64,000 nt of DNA from Cyclobacteriaceae bacterium. GTDB taxonomy: Bacteria > Bacteroidota > Bacteroidia > Cytophagales > Cyclobacteriaceae. Positions within the stretch are counted from its first letter, which is position 1, and each line of letters starts with the position of its first letter. The translations under genes and the position numbers were made by a program. Where the stretch lies: positions 213,288-277,287 of the forward strand of contig JAEUUA010000002.1 in NCBI GenBank assembly GCA_016787755.1, read 5' to 3'. Below, piece after piece: positions 61,223 through 64,000 of the stretch. The notes below the pieces were generated by a model, which worked only from the letters and a program-made list of their open reading frames with translations, did no database searches and was not told the DNA's origin.

Positions 61223-61993
61223 ATGAATTGGATTGATACACATGCACATATTTATCTGGACGAATTTTCTAAAGATCGACTCGATATCTTGAACAGATGT
61301 TCAGAGGCTGGCGTTGGCAAAATTTATATGCCCAATATAGATCATACTTCTATTGACTTGATGTTAGAAGTGGAACACCGACACCCGGCTCAATGCATTT
61401 CTATGATTGGGCTGCATCCCTGTTCGGTTAAAAAAGATTTTGAAAAGGAATTATATCGGGTAGAGGAGTGGCTATTGAAAAGAAAATTTGTTGCCGTTGG
61501 TGAAATGGGCACTGACTTACACTGGGATAAAACATTTTGGGAGCAACAAAAGGAAGCTTTCAGGATTCAGGTGGGTTGGGCAAAGCAGTATAACCTCCCC
61601 ATTGTTATTCATTGTCGCGAGTCTATTGATGAAACAATTGAACTATTAGAACCCCTGCTTGATGGAAAACTAAAGGGCGTCTTTCATTGTTTTTCTGGCA
61701 CCTTTAAACAAGCAAAAAAAATTACAGCCATGGGATTTTATTTGGGTCTTGGTGGGGTAGCAACCTTTAAGAATGGAGGCCTCGATAAAGTGATTCCTGA
61801 TTTAGACTTAGATACCCTGGTGTTAGAAACGGATAGCCCCTATCTGGCACCGATACCTCATCGCGGCAAGCGCAACTCACCCGAGTATATTCCGTTGATC
61901 GCCACTAAGATTACTGAGCTAAAAAAAGTAACGTTGCATGAGTTAAGTAGTATAACCACAGCAAATGCAATTCGTTTATTTAAGCAAAGATGA
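61223..61993 (+). CDS. TatD-family metal-dependent hydrolase
   Basis: The 256-residue protein (ATG 61223; a TTG two codons earlier is possible) has DTHAHIYLDEFSKDR (metal His pair), AVGEMGTDLHWDKTFWEQQ, IVIHCRESIDE, FHCFSGTFKQ and LETDSPYLAP. These are the metal ligands and signature motifs of TatD DNases. It acts in DNA turnover or repair. Confidence 0.95.
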   Translation: MNWIDTHAHIYLDEFSKDRLDILNRCSEAGVGKIYMPNIDHTSIDLMLEVEHRHPAQCISMIGLHPCSVKKDFEKELYRVEEWLLKRKFVAVGEMGTDLHWDKTFWEQQKEAFRIQVGWAKQYNLPIVIHCRESIDETIELLEPLLDGKLKGVFHCFSGTFKQAKKITAMGFYLGLGGVATFKNGGLDKVIPDLDLDTLVLETDSPYLAPIPHRGKRNSPEYIPLIATKITELKKVTLHELSSITTANAIRLFKQR

Positions 61994-62008
61994 AAGGAGC
62001 ATTACCGC

Positions 62009-63070
62009 ATGAATTATAAAAAGATAAATATCAACACGGCTTTACCGGGGAAAGCAAAATCTCGGGTAATGATCATTTATACCGGGGGAACGCTCGGCAT
62101 GACGTATGATGCATCAGGCGTTTTAATCCCTTTTGATTTCTCGCTAATTCTTGAACAGTTGCCTGTGTTGCGTAATTTATTTCTTGACCTTACGGTAGTT
62201 TCATTTAATGCTCCCGTAGATTCTTCAAATATTCAGCCCGAACACTGGCAAACTATTGGTGAAATTATTTTTGAGCATTATCAAGATCAAGATGGATTTG
62301 TTGTGTTACATGGAACAGACACAATGGCGTTTACCGCTTCCGCGATAAGTTTCATGCTACCTGATTTGGCTAAGCCGGTCATTTTTACGGGGGCTCAGTT
62401 GCCTATACGAGAACCAAGATCAGATGCGCGTGAAAATTTAATTACGGCACTGGAGATCGCTTCTGCAAAAGAGAATGGAAAACCATTGGTTCCCGAAGTT
62501 TGTATCTATTTTGATTATGAATTACTTCGAGGAAACAGGTCAAAGAAAGTAGAGAGTATGCATTTTGATGCTTTTAAATCTGAGAACTATCCAACACTTG
62601 CCAAGGCTGGAGTTAAAATAGATTATAATTATTCGGCTATAAGAACTAAAGAAGAGAGAAAGCTGACACTGTTTAAAAAATTTGATACTGATATTTCAGT
62701 ACTGAAGTTATTTCCGGGTATTAATAAGCGCACCGTGGAGGCAGTATTAAAAACGGATGGGTTAAAAGCACTGATCTTAGAGACCTATGGTTCGGGCAAT
62801 GCTCCTTCTGTAGAATGGTTTATTGCAAGTTTAAAGCAAGCAATTAATCAAGGAATTTTGATTTTGAATATTTCACAGTGCCCGGGAGGCATGGTCGTGC
62901 AGGGAAAATACGAAACCAGTAAATCGCTTACTGAGATAGGAGTAATTAGTGGGGGCGATATGACAATGGAAGCAGCAGTAACTAAACTGATGGTATTACT
63001 TGCTGAATTTGGTCCGGAGAAATGTAAACAACAAATTAACTCTCCCTTGGCGGGCGAGATAACCTCTTAG
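62009..63070 (+). CDS. Type I L-asparaginase
   Basis: The 353-residue protein has the N-terminal nucleophile Thr in MIIYTGGTLGMTYDASGV, the second catalytic motif VVLHGTDTMAFTASAISFML and the Lys/Asp set in GAQLPIREPRSDARENLITA. A C-terminal domain with ISQCPGGMVVQGKY follows. It converts asparagine to aspartate and ammonia in the cytoplasm. AGGAG upstream of the ATG fits a ribosome site. It ends two bases before a degenerate GIY-YIG fragment. Confidence 0.94.
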   Translation: MNYKKININTALPGKAKSRVMIIYTGGTLGMTYDASGVLIPFDFSLILEQLPVLRNLFLDLTVVSFNAPVDSSNIQPEHWQTIGEIIFEHYQDQDGFVVLHGTDTMAFTASAISFMLPDLAKPVIFTGAQLPIREPRSDARENLITALEIASAKENGKPLVPEVCIYFDYELLRGNRSKKVESMHFDAFKSENYPTLAKAGVKIDYNYSAIRTKEERKLTLFKKFDTDISVLKLFPGINKRTVEAVLKTDGLKALILETYGSGNAPSVEWFIASLKQAINQGILILNISQCPGGMVVQGKYETSKSLTEIGVISGGDMTMEAAVTKLMVLLAEFGPEKCKQQINSPLAGEITS

Positions 63071-63168
63071 TGCCATGGAACTATCCTGGTAAAATCATTA
63101 AGATCATTAGCAGAGCCAATATATAGGAAGTCAGAATTGAGGCTCTTGAGATTATATGCAATCCACAT
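63067..63168 (-). pseudogene. Truncated GIY-YIG remnant (N-terminal 25 residues)
   Basis: The 33-codon frame reads MWIAYNLKSLNSDFLYIGSA and NDLN, which match the first 24 residues of the intact GIY-YIG gene at 63663 (MWFVYILKSLNSDFIYIGST), then runs into unrelated codons and a stop shared with the asparaginase end. It is an older, diverged and truncated copy. Confidence 0.7.
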
Positions 63169-63287
63169 GTTCTTGAATCTGGTGTTTGGCCAGCTAAAAG
63201 AAGATTTACTAACGTTTTGACTTTGGCCAGCCAAAACGAAGCAGCGTAGTTTGGCGGAGAGGGCGGACTGACTGCGCTAAAGCTTCG

Positions 63288-63529
63288 TAAGTCAAGGATT
63301 CTTTTTTTAAGAATGGCCTTATCAGATCCAGTTTTAAAATAATGCTCAAGTTCTCACGCTTTAGTTTCATTCTTTACAGCCACATAGGCTAGTATTTCAA
63401 ATGGTGAATAAGTCATGGTTGATTGAGTTTTCAAATCATTGTGCTCTTGAAGTCTCCTGTTAAGATCATTGGTAGAACCAATGTATATGAATCAGAATTG
63501 AGACTTTTAAGAATATATACAAACCACAT
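63288..63529 (-). pseudogene. Frameshifted GIY-YIG copy
   Basis: This copy is nearly identical to the gene at 63663 but lacks one A in the run after YIYI (GAATC at 63489-63493 versus GAAATC), shifting the frame after about residue 13. The stop codon of the intact copy reads TTA here. It can no longer make a GIY-YIG protein. Confidence 0.8.
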
Positions 63530-63662
63530 AGTTTCTAATATTCTAGATATTTTAGCCATTCAAATGAAACTTTGGTGATCAGGTTGAATTTGGGTTTGGC
63601 CAGCCAAACGAAGCTTCAGCGTAGTTTGGCGGAGAGGGCGGACTGACTACGCTAAAGCTTCG

Positions 63663-63905
63663 TCAGTCAAGGATTCTTTTTTTAAGAATGGCCTTACCAG
63701 ATCCAGTTTTAAAATAATGCTCAAGTTCCCTCGCTTTAGTTTCATTTTTTACAGCCACATAGGCTAGTATTTCAAATGGTGCATAAGTCTTGGTTGATTG
63801 AGTTTTCAAATCATTGTGCTCTTGAAGTCTCCTGTTAAGATCATTGGTAGAACCAATGTATATGAAATCAGAATTGAGACTTTTAAGAATATATACAAAC
63901 CACAT
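63663..63905 (-). CDS. Small GIY-YIG nuclease (UPF0213-like)
   Basis: The 80-residue protein starts MWFVYILKSLNSDFIYIGST (ATG 63905; an extra 10-residue start at 63935 is possible). It has the YIL...YIG motif, the catalytic Arg in NDLNRRLQEHN, and the Glu-containing KARELEHYF, the minimal GIY-YIG catalytic set. Many Bacteroidota carry many such genes. Its partner hairpin lies directly after the stop. It is the only intact copy within the window. Confidence 0.88.
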   Translation of the reverse strand: MWFVYILKSLNSDFIYIGSTNDLNRRLQEHNDLKTQSTKTYAPFEILAYVAVKNETKARELEHYFKTGSGKAILKKRILD

Positions 63906-64000
63906 AGTTTCTAATATTCTAGATATTTTAGCCATTCAAATGAAACTTTGGTGATCAGGTTGAATTTGGGTTTGGCCAGCCAAACGAAGCTTCAGCGTAG

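Larger units (their letters stand above)
63222..64000. repeat. Tandem repeat, period about 375 bp, running off the window
   Basis: TTTGGCCAGCCAAA and the following 80 bases start at 63222, 63595 and 63971. Each full unit holds one GIY-YIG gene copy plus a hairpin with arms CGAAGCTTcAGCGTAGT and ACTACGCTaAAGCTTCG (63609-63625/63646-63662 in unit 2) around GGCGGAGAGGGCGG. Units 1 and 2 differ at a few bases; unit 3 is cut by the window edge. Confidence 0.85.

Noticed and set aside
63625..63641. A tRNA gene in the terminal repeat
   Set aside because: Only the last part of a tRNA-like sequence is present; no D-arm or anticodon arm can be folded, so it is at most a fragment.
63000..64000. CRISPR array
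   Set aside because: The repeat units are 375 bp and carry a gene; there are no short direct repeats with unique spacers.

Overview
The window looks like a chromosomal segment of a Bacteroidota, most likely a Cytophagales member. The reasons are: moderately AT-rich DNA; a fused CcoN-CcoO oxidase subunit; a GIN-domain protein; an IPExxxVDY protein next to pyk; the acpP-fabF-rnc order; outer-membrane barrel proteins with Bacteroidota-style signal peptides; and several promoters of the TAnnTTTG type. I see no rRNA, tRNA gene, CRISPR array, prophage or insertion sequence.

Layout. 1-4985: 3' part of a cyclic beta-glucan synthase/phosphorylase-like giant gene. 5485-14720: a stress and envelope region with a lone receiver, an NtrC-type sigma-54 activator, a CHASE3 histidine kinase, an OmpA-like lipoprotein, an AI-2E transporter, a universal stress protein and several very short genes (lmo0937-like, DUF1328, YtxH, CsbD and others). 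A good sigma-54 -24/-12 element lies at 14008-14023.

14792-28054: a low-oxygen respiration module. A PAS histidine kinase overlaps a receiver-CRP/FNR fusion gene. These converge on a nine-gene minus-strand run encoding cbb3 oxidase and its assembly factors (ccoI, ccoS, ccoNO, ccoQ, ccoP, ccoG, ccoH, TauE/SafE-like). An acetyl-CoA hydrolase/transferase gene lies inside the run and a tandem UspA gene heads it. A perfect FNR/FixK-like dyad (28041-28054) sits about 40 bp upstream of the predicted start of transcription. The PAS domain keeps two of the four FixL haem-pocket residues at the correct spacing. The whole could be a compact FixL-FixJ-FixK-like circuit in which J and K are one protein.

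28277-46810: housekeeping and envelope genes: an RRM protein, a GGT-family enzyme, a GIN-domain protein, outer-membrane barrels, lgt, nadE, rnc, fabF, acpP, pyk, an NFACT protein and an MBL hydrolase. 46927-63070: miaA, then a polysaccharide/O-antigen-type cluster (glycosyltransferases, two WecB epimerases, an LpxD-like acyltransferase, a PIG-L deacetylase, a flippase, a methyltransferase) with ruvC embedded in it. A SpoIIE phosphatase, polysaccharide deacetylase, MurG-like transferase, TatD and asparaginase follow.

63067-64000: an accessory end made of tandem units of about 375 bp. Each unit carries a small GIY-YIG nuclease gene (one intact, one frameshifted) and a long hairpin holding a segment that resembles a tRNA 3' end; a truncated older copy lies beside them. 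Seven-base-periodic repeats recur at four places, once inside the deacetylase reading frame.
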